Assembly: GCA_020073085.1 (NCBI GenBank)
Contig: JAIQFV010000010.1
Location: 62,001-126,000 of the forward strand
Reading direction: 5' to 3'
DNA: 64,000 nucleotides
DNA from: Terriglobia bacterium
GTDB taxonomy: Bacteria; Acidobacteriota; Terriglobia; JAIQFV01
Shown here one piece after another: positions 1 through 7,785 of the stretch. A model generated the notes under the pieces. It ran no database searches and was not told the origin of the DNA. It saw only the letters and a list, made by a program, of their open reading frames with translations. The position numbers and the translations under genes were made by a program. The stretch's first letter is position 1. Each line of letters opens with the position of its first letter.

Positions 1-650
1 GGTGGTCCTGGCTTTGATCGCTTCGTACGTGGTTGCTATGACCATCGTTCCCTTGTTCTGCGCCAAATTGATCGGCCCCCTTCCCCGGAGAACCGATGAG
101 ACGGGCGGCGCCGGTGAAGCTCCACCGCTGCTCGCGAAAACACCGCCACGGAAATCGTTCAGCCACCGGTTCAATCAGATTTTCAACCGCTCGCTCGACA
201 GGTATGAAAAGCTCCTCCGGAAGGCGTTGAATAAACCTGTGCCGGTCGTTGCAGCCGTGATGGGAATCTTCATTTTGAGCTTGGGGCTCTATCCATGGCT
301 GGGTGTGGCCTTCTTTCCGAGAACCGATGCCGGCCAGTTTGTCATTAACTTAAAGGCTCCCTCGGGAACGCGCATTGAGGGGACCGATCAACTCGTGAAG
401 CGGGTGGAATCCCTGGTCCGTGACGTCGTGTCACCCCGCGACCATTCAGGTGAGCCTGACTGCCGAACACGGCATTGGAAGCTACGATTACATGGACCGG
501 CTGAGGCATCGCTTGGCGCTTGAACTTCCCGACGTGAGCGCCTTTCTCCAGTCGGGGGGATTACAGGATGCCGTGCTCAACCGGGGGCTCCCCGCCCCCA
601 TCGATATACAGAACGCGGTATTGAATTATGAGCTGGGCTCATTGCCCTAA
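1..650 (+). pseudogene. Decayed RND efflux permease (AcrB/HAE1/CzcA type), internal fragment
   Basis: The left edge cuts into an RND inner-membrane permease, the proton-driven pump subunit of a tripartite efflux system. The first frame (to about 430) encodes the end of one membrane bundle, a long linker, a membrane segment and the start of the second periplasmic loop (FFPRTDAGQF, then APSGTRIEGTD). Homology then continues in another frame from about 430 with ATIQVSL, GSYDYMDRLR and LQSGGLQDAVL. At the switch about 25-30 residues normally present are missing, so this is a deletion plus frameshift. Homology stops at PIDIQ (about 615), followed by unrelated residues and a stop. The whole C-terminal transmembrane half is absent, so the gene cannot make a pump. 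Family identity is sure; the exact subfamily is not. Confidence 0.82.
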
Positions 651-928
651 CCTTGGGGCGGCCAACTTTCCACCGGGCCCAGATCACTTGAGTTGGTTTC
701 TCTGCGCTGCCCTCCTTTGGCCTGAATCAAACCTCCCTTTTCGAAGTGGATGCGCGCTCTGGTGTCAACGAATCCGTCTTTTCGAGTCCATGTCCCTTCC
801 CCGCTGAGAGCGTGCCACCCCCATTTTCTCTTTTGACGCCTTGATTCTCCCGGCCCGCTTGTGACACCCTGCGACTCCTCCCCCCCATCTTCGAGGCGAT
901 TCGCTCCCAAGCGCTCCCTTCAGAGTTT
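651..928. other. Intergenic stretch without a recognisable gene
   Basis: No convincing coding region was seen between the permease remnant and the first Pho-like box. Minus-strand open frames exist here (for example 647-910), but they show no family resemblance and no good ribosome binding site. They are probably chance frames or decayed sequence. Confidence 0.5.
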
Positions 929-967
929 TTAACACAATCATCATGTTGGTTTAATGTTCCCTTAATG
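929..967 (+). promoter_or_regulatory. Putative Pho box, array A (distal to pstS)
   Basis: Half-sites TTAAC (929), ATCAT (940), TTAAT (951) and TTAAT (962) lie exactly 11 bp apart, each followed by a short spacer. PhoB/PhoP-type regulators bind direct repeats with this 11-bp period. The array is almost the same as the one upstream of the porin at 31098-31135 (reverse strand), and weak likeness continues about 40 bp downstream. It ends about 290 bp before the pstS start, so it may serve a distal pst promoter or be left from a lost gene. Confidence 0.6.
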
Positions 968-1177
968 TGAATCTTCGATGATGTCATCCTCTTAAAAGAT
1001 TAGGAACATCTCGAGGAATGAAGGCGTGGATTCAACGGATGAACCCCGAGGAAACCGCTCATCACTGAATACTCTTTCTTGACTCGAAGGCCATGGTTCG
1101 TTGGAGCCGGGCAGCCCAAGAATGCTCATGCCAGCCTGGGTTATTTCGATCCGCGTTATGTGCCTCCTTGATGAAGC

Positions 1178-1215
1178 TTAACCGGCGTTTAACGCGGATG
1201 TAACCTGATTGTAAC
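1178..1215 (+). promoter_or_regulatory. Putative Pho box, array C (proximal to pstS)
   Basis: Four half-sites, TTAAC (1178), TTAAC (1189), GTAAC (1200) and GTAAC (1211), are spaced at exactly 11 bp. The array ends 42 bp before the pstS start, a normal place for an activator site overlapping the -35 region. The spacing matches known PhoB/PhoP operators; the half-site is closer to the Gram-positive PhoP TTAACA motif than to the enterobacterial CTGTCAT. Assignment to phosphate control is inferred from spacing and the downstream pst genes. Confidence 0.72.
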
Positions 1216-1256
1216 AAATGAAACGGTAGACTCAATTCAGCGCAAAGGGAGAAACC

Positions 1257-2291
1257 ATGAAAAACATTGTGTTAGCACTTGGTCTGATCCTCATGCTTAT
1301 GGGATTGTTGGTTGTAGGGGCGGCACCTGTCCGCGCCCAGGCTCAACTGAACGGCGCCGGGGCCACCTTTCCCTATCCCATTTACTCCAAGTGGTTCGAT
1401 GAGTACCACAAGCTGCATCCCGATATCCAGATCAACTATCAGTCCATCGGGAGTGGCGGCGGAATTCAACAACTGCTGAAGAGCACGGTGGACTTTGGCG
1501 CCAGCGATGGACCGATGACCGATGAACAGTTGGGTCAGGCCAAGATTCCGATCCTGCACTTTCCGACCGTTCTCGGCGCGGACGTGCCCACGTACAATAT
1601 CCCCGGCGTCACCGCGGAACTGAACTTCACCCCTGATGCGTTGGCGGGTATTTTCCTGGGCCGCATCACCAAGTGGAATGACCCCGCCATTACACGCGAC
1701 AACCCCAACGTGAAACTCCCGAATCAGGACATCATCGTGGTCCACCGGTCGGATGGCAGTGGAACCACTTACATCTGGACGGACTTTCTCTCCAAGGTCA
1801 GCACGGAGTGGCAGACCAAGGTGGGGAAAGGAACTTCGGTCAATTGGCCCGTGGGCCTGGGCGGAAAAGGAAATGAAGGGGTCACGGGGGTCGTGAAACA
1901 AACCACCGGGGCGATGGGTTATGTCGAACTGATTTACGCCATCCAGAACAAGCTGCCCTACGGAAAGGTGAGGAATGCGGCGGGAGTCTTTGTCAAGGCC
2001 GATCTGAATTCGGTGACCGAAGCCGCCCAGGGAGCAGCTGCCAACATGCCGGATGATTTCCGGGTTTCCATCACCAACGCCCCCGGGAAAGGCAGCTACC
2101 CCATTTCGAGCTTCACGTGGCTGCTGGTGCCCCAACAGATTGCCGCTGCCAATAAGGGGAAAGTGCTCGTCGATTTCCTGAAGTGGATGGTGGGAGATGG
2201 CCAGAAATTCACAACGGCACTGGCGTATGCCCCTCTTCCGAAGGCCGTCGTCGCCAAGGAAGAGAAAGCCATCACCAGGATTAAGTATTGA
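1257..2291 (+). CDS. pstS: Phosphate ABC transporter, periplasmic phosphate-binding protein PstS
   Basis: PstS captures phosphate in the periplasm and hands it to the PstCA channel. The 344-residue product has a signal peptide ending near VRAQA (about residue 28). The mature part begins with NGAGATFPYPIYSKW, the classic phosphate-binding entry motif. HRSDGSGTTYIWTDFL (about 163-178) and GKGNEGV (about 203-209) are further PstS signatures, and the length is normal. The start follows an AAAGGGAG Shine-Dalgarno sequence. It is the first gene of the pst operon and lies directly behind an 11-bp-spaced Pho-like box, so induction at low phosphate is expected. Confidence 0.95.
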   Translation: MKNIVLALGLILMLMGLLVVGAAPVRAQAQLNGAGATFPYPIYSKWFDEYHKLHPDIQINYQSIGSGGGIQQLLKSTVDFGASDGPMTDEQLGQAKIPILHFPTVLGADVPTYNIPGVTAELNFTPDALAGIFLGRITKWNDPAITRDNPNVKLPNQDIIVVHRSDGSGTTYIWTDFLSKVSTEWQTKVGKGTSVNWPVGLGGKGNEGVTGVVKQTTGAMGYVELIYAIQNKLPYGKVRNAAGVFVKADLNSVTEAAQGAAANMPDDFRVSITNAPGKGSYPISSFTWLLVPQQIAAANKGKVLVDFLKWMVGDGQKFTTALAYAPLPKAVVAKEEKAITRIKY

Positions 2292-2432
2292 TCCGGGAGA
2301 ACAGGTGAGAATCTCCAGGGAGTGGTTCCGGCATTATCCAATGAACTCCTGTGTGCAGGTGAATGCCCGCGGGGCTGGGTGCAAGGTTCCAGCCCCATTT
2401 TTTCAGGCGAGTTTTGGAAATCACTGACCTCC

Positions 2433-3434
2433 ATGAATGAACAGTTGGTAAGCGAGCCTCCGGAGATCGCGGCCCTCTCAGCCCCTCCATCCCTGTTTTC
2501 ACGTTCGTGGACCCAGCGCTTCCGGATGGGAGATCTGGTTGCCCGCGGGATCACTTTCCTGGCCGCCCTCTCGGTTCTCGTGATCACGGGGGCTCTGGCG
2601 TGGGAACTGTACAAGGGCTCGGTGCCGAGCCTCAATGCATTCGGCTGGAGTTTTGTTACCCAGAAGACCTGGGATCCAGTCTTCTTATCCTTCGGCTCCA
2701 TCACCTTTATGTTTGGAACCCTCGTCACTTCCGTGATTGCGCTTCTGGTGGCGGTGCCGGTCGGGATTGGGGCGGCGATTTTTCTAGCCGAACTGGCGCC
2801 CCGGGCCATTTCTTCGGCTCTGACCTTCGTGATCGAGTTATTGGCGGCAGTTCCGAGCGTCATTTACGGCCTGCTGGGAATCTTCGTCCTGGTTCCGTTC
2901 ATGCGCGAGCATGGCGGAGCTTGGTTGAAAGCAGCCCTGGGGTTCCTTCCGATTTTTTCGGGACCCAACTACGGGGTGGGTGTGCTCACGGCTGGAATCG
3001 TGTTGGCCGTGATGATCGTTCCTTTCATTATTTCGATCTCCCGGGAAGTGCTCCTGGCCGTTCCTCGCGAGCAGCGCGAGGCGTCCATGGCGTTGGGGGC
3101 GACGCACTGGGAGACCACGTGGCATGTCGCCCTGGTCTACGCGCGATCGGGGATTTTTGGATCCATTTTTCTGGCGCTGGCTCGCTCCCTCGGCGAGACG
3201 ATGGCGGTGACGATGGTAATCGGGAACACGCCACAGATCTCTGCCTCGCTCTTCGCGCCCGGGTACACCATGGCCGCGGTCATTGCCAACGAGTTCACGG
3301 AGGCGACCGGGGATCTTTATTTGAGCGCCCTGGTGGAGATCGGGCTGCTGCTCTTTGTGATGACCATGATCATCAACGCCCTGGCGCGACTGTTGCTCTG
3401 GAGCACGGTGCGCAAACAGGGAGCGGCGGCATGA
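2433..3434 (+). CDS. pstC: Phosphate ABC transporter permease PstC
   Basis: PstC is one of the two inner-membrane channel subunits of the high-affinity phosphate importer. About six hydrophobic segments are visible. The EAA-loop of ABC permeases lies near REQREASMALGATHWETTW, and SLGETMAVTMVIGNTP is a PstC hallmark. The frame stays open to 2322, but the ATG at 2433 (MNEQLVSEPP) gives a normal length of 333 residues; its Shine-Dalgarno is weak, so the start is moderately sure. It lies 141 bp after pstS. The gap to pstA holds two palindromic repeats. Confidence 0.93.
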   Translation: MNEQLVSEPPEIAALSAPPSLFSRSWTQRFRMGDLVARGITFLAALSVLVITGALAWELYKGSVPSLNAFGWSFVTQKTWDPVFLSFGSITFMFGTLVTSVIALLVAVPVGIGAAIFLAELAPRAISSALTFVIELLAAVPSVIYGLLGIFVLVPFMREHGGAWLKAALGFLPIFSGPNYGVGVLTAGIVLAVMIVPFIISISREVLLAVPREQREASMALGATHWETTWHVALVYARSGIFGSIFLALARSLGETMAVTMVIGNTPQISASLFAPGYTMAAVIANEFTEATGDLYLSALVEIGLLLFVMTMIINALARLLLWSTVRKQGAAA

Positions 3435-3452
3435 GCCGGAGCTTCGATGTGG

Positions 3453-3538
3453 AGCCGACGTCCCCGTCGGCTGCGGTCATGAATCATAGTTCGACCGGGG
3501 TCTTAATCCTGCAAGGGAGGCAGACGAGGACGTCTGCC
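3453..3538. repeat. Pair of related GC-rich palindromes in inverted orientation
   Basis: Two hairpins lie between pstC and pstA. The first (3453-3472) has arms AGCCGACG/CGTCGGCT around a 4-nt loop. The second (3519-3538) has arms GGCAGACG/CGTCTGCC around a 4-nt loop. Read on the opposite strand, the second has the same core as the first (GACGTCCYCGTC), so they are two copies of one repeat family facing each other, like a REP/BIME pair. Each could act as a processing or attenuation hairpin in the pst transcript. Confidence 0.65.
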
Positions 3539-3551
3539 CCACGAGAGTCGA

Positions 3552-4385
3552 ATGCGTAGAAAGATCACCAATTACCTGGTTTTCTCCCTGACATCGCTCT
3601 GTGCGCTGCTGGCGGTTTCCGTCCTGCTGTTTATTCTCGGTTACCTCCTTTGGCACGGGGGGAGGTCCATCAATTGGGCATTCCTGACCCAGCTTCCCAA
3701 ACCGGTGGGTGAATCCGGTGGTGGAATTTCCAACGCGATTGTCGGGTCGTGCAAGATCATCCTGATTGCCGCCCTGTTCGGAGTTCCCCTTGGATTTCTG
3801 GGAGCCCTCTACCTTGTGGAGTATGGCGGAACGAGGTTCAATTTTGGCGTCCGCTATGCCACCGACCTGCTCAACGGTGTTCCTTCGATCGTCATTGGCA
3901 TCTTTGCCTACACCCTGATCGTGCTTCGGACGAGACATTTCTCGGCCTGGGCGGGGGGATTCGCGTTGGGGATCATGATGATTCCCACGGCGCTGCGAAG
4001 CACGGAGGAATTCCTGCGCCTGGTCCCCCGGGAACTGAGAGAGGCGGCCTACGCGCTGGGGGCCCCGCAATGGAAGGTGATTGTAACGGTCGTGATCCCG
4101 GTCGCTATGCGCGGGATCCTGACGGGGATTATGTTGTCGGTGGCCCGGATCGCGGGCGAGACCGCCCCGCTGCTCTTTACCTCCTTCGGGAACCGGTTTT
4201 GGTCGCACGGCTTGAATGAGCCGACGGCCTCGTTGCCCGTGATGATCTTCACTTACGCCGTCGGGCCCTATGACGACTGGCACCAACAGGCCTGGGCCGC
4301 CGGATTGATCCTGTTGTTGGGCGTCCTGCTGACCAATATTGTGGTGCGGGTATTTTTGCGAGATTCGGGACACGCTTATTTATAG
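3552..4385 (+). CDS. pstA: Phosphate ABC transporter permease PstA
   Basis: Second channel subunit of the Pst importer, paired with PstC in the inner membrane. The 277-residue product starts with an arginine/lysine-rich tip and a strong membrane segment. It carries GVPSIVIGIFAYTL, the EAA-type loop RELREAAYALGAPQWK (about 162-177) and ARIAGETAPLLFTSFGN, all typical of PstA. Length is normal. It is separated from pstC by 117 bp holding two palindromes and is followed by pstB after 110 bp. Confidence 0.94.
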   Translation: MRRKITNYLVFSLTSLCALLAVSVLLFILGYLLWHGGRSINWAFLTQLPKPVGESGGGISNAIVGSCKIILIAALFGVPLGFLGALYLVEYGGTRFNFGVRYATDLLNGVPSIVIGIFAYTLIVLRTRHFSAWAGGFALGIMMIPTALRSTEEFLRLVPRELREAAYALGAPQWKVIVTVVIPVAMRGILTGIMLSVARIAGETAPLLFTSFGNRFWSHGLNEPTASLPVMIFTYAVGPYDDWHQQAWAAGLILLLGVLLTNIVVRVFLRDSGHAYL

Positions 4386-4495
4386 CCCGCTGCCGGGTCC
4401 CGCCGGCCAATGTGGTGGTGGCGGTATTTTACCGACCCCGGATTGTGGGACCTGGGAACGGCTGATCATTACTACCCGCGGAGAAGGATCGTTTC

Positions 4496-5431
4496 ATGAG
4501 CACTCCGGAGAATCTCGATGAACAGGAAAGCAGGATTCCTCAGATGAGGTTTGATCGGATGGAAGTCGAAGAGGAAGAGATGTCCCCATCGAATACAGAA
4601 AACGGACAGACGCCGGCCATCACCTTGCTTAGAACGGAACTTCCCCCGGGGACCTCGCCCAACCGCACCTTGCAGGCGGTGAAAGTATCCGCGGAGCACC
4701 TCAACTTCTTCTATGGACAGAAGCAGGCGCTGGAGGACATCTGCATTCAGATCCGGGAGCAGTGCGTCACTGCCTTCATTGGTCCCTCGGGCTGCGGCAA
4801 ATCGACCTTTCTGCGGACGATGAATCGGATGAACGACCTGATCCCGGGCGCAAGGGTGGACGGGACGGTGCTCATTGATGGACGGGATATTTATGCCCGC
4901 CAGGCAGACCCCATCGAGCTGCGCCGCCGCGTGGGAATGATCTTTCAAAAATCCAACCCCTTTCCCAAATCCATTTATGAGAACGTGGCCTACGGACTTC
5001 GCATCAACAGACTGGCACACTCCAAGAAGGCCCTGGACGAAGTGGTGGAACGAACCCTCCGCGGAGCGGCGTTGTGGGATGAGGTGAAAGACTCACTCCA
5101 TAAATCCGCTCTGGCTCTTTCCGGGGGACAGCAGCAGCGGCTGTGCATCGCACGCGCCCTGGCCATCGAGCCGGAGATCCTGCTGATGGACGAACCCGCC
5201 TCCGCGCTCGATCCGATCTCCACTGCCAAGATCGAAGAACTGATCTTTGAACTGAAGAAACAATACACGATCGTCATCGTCACACACAACATGCAGCAGG
5301 CTGCTCGCGTCAGTGATTTTACCGGCTTCTTTCTCATTGGAAGATTGATGGAATTCGGCGACACCCGAAGAATCTTCACGAACCCGGTCAAAAAGGAGAC
5401 AGAGGATTACATCACGGGTCGTTTCGGTTAA
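4496..5431 (+). CDS. pstB: Phosphate ABC transporter ATPase PstB with acidic N-terminal extension
   Basis: PstB is the cytoplasmic ATPase that drives PstCA. Walker A is GPSGCGKST (residues 96-104). The ABC signature is LSGGQQQR, followed by Walker [13 protein letters not shown] and the switch histidine in VTHNMQQA. At 311 residues it is about 50-60 longer than usual. The extra N-terminal part is acidic ([10 protein letters not shown]) and lies before the usual start near residue 60. The ATG at 4496 has a plausible GGAGAAGGA ribosome site, but the ATGs at residues 22 and 29 are alternatives. It lies 110 bp after pstA. Confidence 0.94.
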   Translation: MSTPENLDEQESRIPQMRFDRMEVEEEEMSPSNTENGQTPAITLLRTELPPGTSPNRTLQAVKVSAEHLNFFYGQKQALEDICIQIREQCVTAFIGPSGCGKSTFLRTMNRMNDLIPGARVDGTVLIDGRDIYARQADPIELRRRVGMIFQKSNPFPKSIYENVAYGLRINRLAHSKKALDEVVERTLRGAALWDEVKDSLHKSALALSGGQQQRLCIARALAIEPEILLMDEPASALDPISTAKIEELIFELKKQYTIVIVTHNMQQAARVSDFTGFFLIGRLMEFGDTRRIFTNPVKKETEDYITGRFG

Positions 5432-5473
5432 AATGAGGCCTCCGAATCATGCCGACGACCCGGAGAATGTCCG

Positions 5474-5656
5474 ATGAAACCATGGATGCGCGCTTCATTG
5501 TTTTGCTGTTTGGTGAGTTTATGTGCCTCGTTCACCCTGGGGGCGGAGGAGGGACCGGCTGTCAAGGAATTCAAGATGACGGCGAAGAAGTATGAATTCA
5601 CACCCAACGAAATCCGGGTCAAACAAGGAGACACGGTTAAAAGGAATGGGAGCTAA
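5474..5656 (+). pseudogene. Truncated secreted cupredoxin-like protein
   Basis: The 60-residue product has a clear signal peptide (to about residue 24, ending near TLGAEE). The first strands of a cytochrome c oxidase subunit II-like or plastocyanin-like cupredoxin follow: FKMTAKKYEFTPNEIRVKQGDTV. Homology stops exactly after this point, and all copper ligands (His, Cys, His, Met), which lie further on in such proteins, are missing. A heptamer repeat begins a few bases after the stop, so the 3' part was probably lost in a rearrangement there. It lies between pstB and phoU on the same strand. It cannot bind copper as encoded. Confidence 0.7.
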
Positions 5657-5663
5657 CGCGATC

Positions 5664-5691
5664 CTGACACCTAACACCTAATACCTAACAC
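5664..5691. repeat. Heptamer tandem repeat (CTRAYAC), copy 1
   Basis: Four consecutive 7-mers, CTGACAC, CTAACAC, CTAATAC and CTAACAC, fill the gap between the truncated cupredoxin gene and phoU. The same unit on the other strand (GGTGTTA/GGTAATA) occurs near 24651, 59430 and 60719. Confidence 0.8.
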
Positions 5692-5702
5692 CTGATTTCC
5701 CC

Positions 5703-6377
5703 ATGCATCGACACTTTGAAGAAGATCTTTCCGAATTGAAACAGAAGCTGCTCGCCATGGGCTCACTGGTGGAGCGGGCCTTGCACCAGGCCATCAAGGC
5801 GCTGGTGGAGCGTGATGCCCAGTTGGGACTTCAAGTCTTTGAAGGCGAAGAGGCCATCAACATGCTCCAGATTGAGATCGACGACCGGGCCATGCGTCTG
5901 CTGGCGTTGCAGCAGCCCATGGCGACGGACCTGCGCCTCATTGCCTCGGCGGTCAAGATCAACAACGACCTCGAACGCATCGGCGATCTCTGTGTCAACA
6001 TAGCGCAGCGAGTGCTTTCGCTGATCAATCAGCCGCCCATTTCCCCGATGATCGATCTGCCAAGAATGGCAGCGCTGGCCGAAAAGATGCTGCACGACGG
6101 CTTGGACGCCTTTGTCAACCGCAATGCCGACCTCGCCCGCAATGTCCTTGAAAGCGATGACAAGGTCGACCGCCTGAGGGATGATATTTTCCAGGAACTG
6201 GTTCGGTTCATGACCTCGCATCCCGATGCGGTTCAGCGCGGTATTGACCTGCTGCTGATCTCCCGGAATATCGAACGCGTCGCGGACCATGCCACCAATG
6301 TCGCGGAAGACGTGATCTACGTCGTGGCGGGCAGGGACGTCCGCCACCACATCGAAGAAACGATCCGCCCCAATTGA
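5703..6377 (+). CDS. phoU: Phosphate signalling protein PhoU
   Basis: PhoU is a cytoplasmic negative regulator that couples PstSCAB to the sensor kinase PhoR and dampens the Pho response when phosphate is plentiful. The 224-residue product has the two three-helix PhoU repeats. The first has the metal-site pattern around LRLIASAVKINNDLERIGDLCVNIAQR and the second the matching LLISRNIERVADHATNVAEDVIY. Length is normal. It lies downstream of pstB with a broken gene and a heptamer repeat between. No phoR/phoB pair is present in the window. Confidence 0.95.
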   Translation: MHRHFEEDLSELKQKLLAMGSLVERALHQAIKALVERDAQLGLQVFEGEEAINMLQIEIDDRAMRLLALQQPMATDLRLIASAVKINNDLERIGDLCVNIAQRVLSLINQPPISPMIDLPRMAALAEKMLHDGLDAFVNRNADLARNVLESDDKVDRLRDDIFQELVRFMTSHPDAVQRGIDLLLISRNIERVADHATNVAEDVIYVVAGRDVRHHIEETIRPN

Positions 6378-6550
6378 CCTTGCCCCTCGCGAAAGCAGGA
6401 GACCGGCTCCATGTTCGAGACCCACTGATCTTCTCCCCCCACAACAGCGACGCCCACCCTCCGGACGCCACACTTGGCCGCTGCGGGTCATGGCATTTAA
6501 CCGTCGATCTCCCGGCTCGAACCGATGAAAGGATCAACCGAGGTGTCCTG

Positions 6551-7690
6551 ATGCTGGAAAGAAGGATTTACGACCTGATCGAAGAAGCCTCCACGGGAGA
6601 GCACAGCGGAAGCTTTGGGGTCCATTTGCTGGACAGGCTGTATTCCACTTTCGCAGAGGACCTCGGAATCTCCTCGTGTGAACTCTGGCAACGGCTGAAG
6701 GGCGAAACTCGTCGGGTGAGCGCGCGAGGAGAAGCGCTCTCCCCGGAGTTTTCCCACGGGCTGCAGGCCCTATCGCGTCGACATAAGAAATCAAATCCAT
6801 TCTGGCACCCCGGGAACGAGATCCACCTTCCGGTCGCCGTGGTGATGTTCGGGAGAAAACAGAAGTCATTCCTGACGTTTTACTTCCGCCCGGCGGTGCT
6901 CGAGACCGACCGCGAAAGAATTGAGGAGACGATCCTCCTCATCACCCGCCTGGTCACCATGTTCGTCCAAAAGCATGAGGAGAGAAACCAGTTGCATGAG
7001 ATCCTCTCTCTTTCCAGGCATCAACAGCAACGATTGCTGTCCCAGAGTCAACCGTTTTTTGCCGGATATGAAATGCTGGCTCACTCGGACCCGTCCGAGA
7101 TTGTGGGCGGGGATTACTACAACTTGGAGCTGTTGTCGCCGGAGGTCCTGGCTGTCACCATCGCGGATGCGAAGGGGAAGGGTTTCATCGCCGCCGTCCA
7201 AATCACGGCGCTGCATCGCTGTGTGCGCCTGGTTAATCGTGAACCGCTGAAACTCACGGCAAAGATGGGGAGGTTAAATCAAGCATTTAACGACGAAGGG
7301 GACGACCGGGATCTGATCTCTGCGGTTTTGTGCGAGCTCCATCAGGATGGCCGGTTCCTGTATGTCAACGCGTCGCATCCCTATCCTTTGCTGCGGCGCG
7401 GGCATGAATTGATCGAACTGGACGAGGGCGGCCTGTTTGTCGGCCTTCAACCCGAAGCGAAATACCGTTTTGGAATGGTGGAGATGGCGCGTGGCGACCT
7501 GCTCTGCCTTTATACGGACGGGATCTCCGAATCGGAAAGCGGAGAACAGGACCACCTCCCTCAGATGAAGGACTTGCTCATTCAGGAGGGCGAACGGCCA
7601 CTGCGAGAACTGGCTGAGTCAATTTTGAGCCTCACCAGCAGTCGGGAAAACCGGGATGACCGCACCCTCTTGATGATCCGCCGACTGTAA
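6551..7690 (+). CDS. SpoIIE/RsbU-type PP2C phosphatase with N-terminal sensor region
   Basis: A 379-residue protein serine phosphatase of the kind that dephosphorylates anti-sigma-factor antagonists. The N-terminal 190 residues look like a GAF-type sensor followed by a coiled linker (QKHEERNQLHEIL). The catalytic domain shows VGGDYYN, IADAKGKGFIAAV, LYTDGISES and the terminal RDDRTLLMI, which supply the metal-binding aspartates. The frame is open from 6374, overlapping phoU, but the ATG at 6551 has a good GAGGTG ribosome site and starts the recognisable domain. It is the last gene of the pst-phoU run and ends before a strong terminator. A link to phosphate signalling is inferred from position only. 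Confidence 0.85.
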   Translation: MLERRIYDLIEEASTGEHSGSFGVHLLDRLYSTFAEDLGISSCELWQRLKGETRRVSARGEALSPEFSHGLQALSRRHKKSNPFWHPGNEIHLPVAVVMFGRKQKSFLTFYFRPAVLETDRERIEETILLITRLVTMFVQKHEERNQLHEILSLSRHQQQRLLSQSQPFFAGYEMLAHSDPSEIVGGDYYNLELLSPEVLAVTIADAKGKGFIAAVQITALHRCVRLVNREPLKLTAKMGRLNQAFNDEGDDRDLISAVLCELHQDGRFLYVNASHPYPLLRRGHELIELDEGGLFVGLQPEAKYRFGMVEMARGDLLCLYTDGISESESGEQDHLPQMKDLLIQEGERPLRELAESILSLTSSRENRDDRTLLMIRRL

Positions 7691-7731
7691 TCGAAGGTCC
7701 ACGGGGTTTTCCTTTTGGGTCCCGTGAAACG

Positions 7732-7780
7732 GACCCGGCCTGCTCCGCCTGACGCAGAGCAGGCCGGGTCATTCTTATTT
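7732..7780. terminator. Bidirectional rho-independent terminator
   Basis: A perfect 14-bp inverted repeat (GACCCGGCCTGCTC at 7732-7745, its complement at 7757-7770) with an 11-nt loop is followed by a T-rich tail. It lies between the converging phosphatase gene (+) and phosphoesterase gene (-), so it can end both transcripts. Confidence 0.85.
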
Positions 7781-7785
7781 ATGCA

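Noticed and set aside
647-987. Two overlapping minus-strand frames before pstS
   Set aside because: Composition is unnatural, no ribosome site, no family; one overlaps the Pho-like array.
2507-3559. 350-residue plus-strand frame
   Set aside because: It is an alternate frame of pstC; the pstC frame has all family motifs.
5664-5691. Possible CRISPR-like repeat
   Set aside because: Units are contiguous heptamers without spacers.
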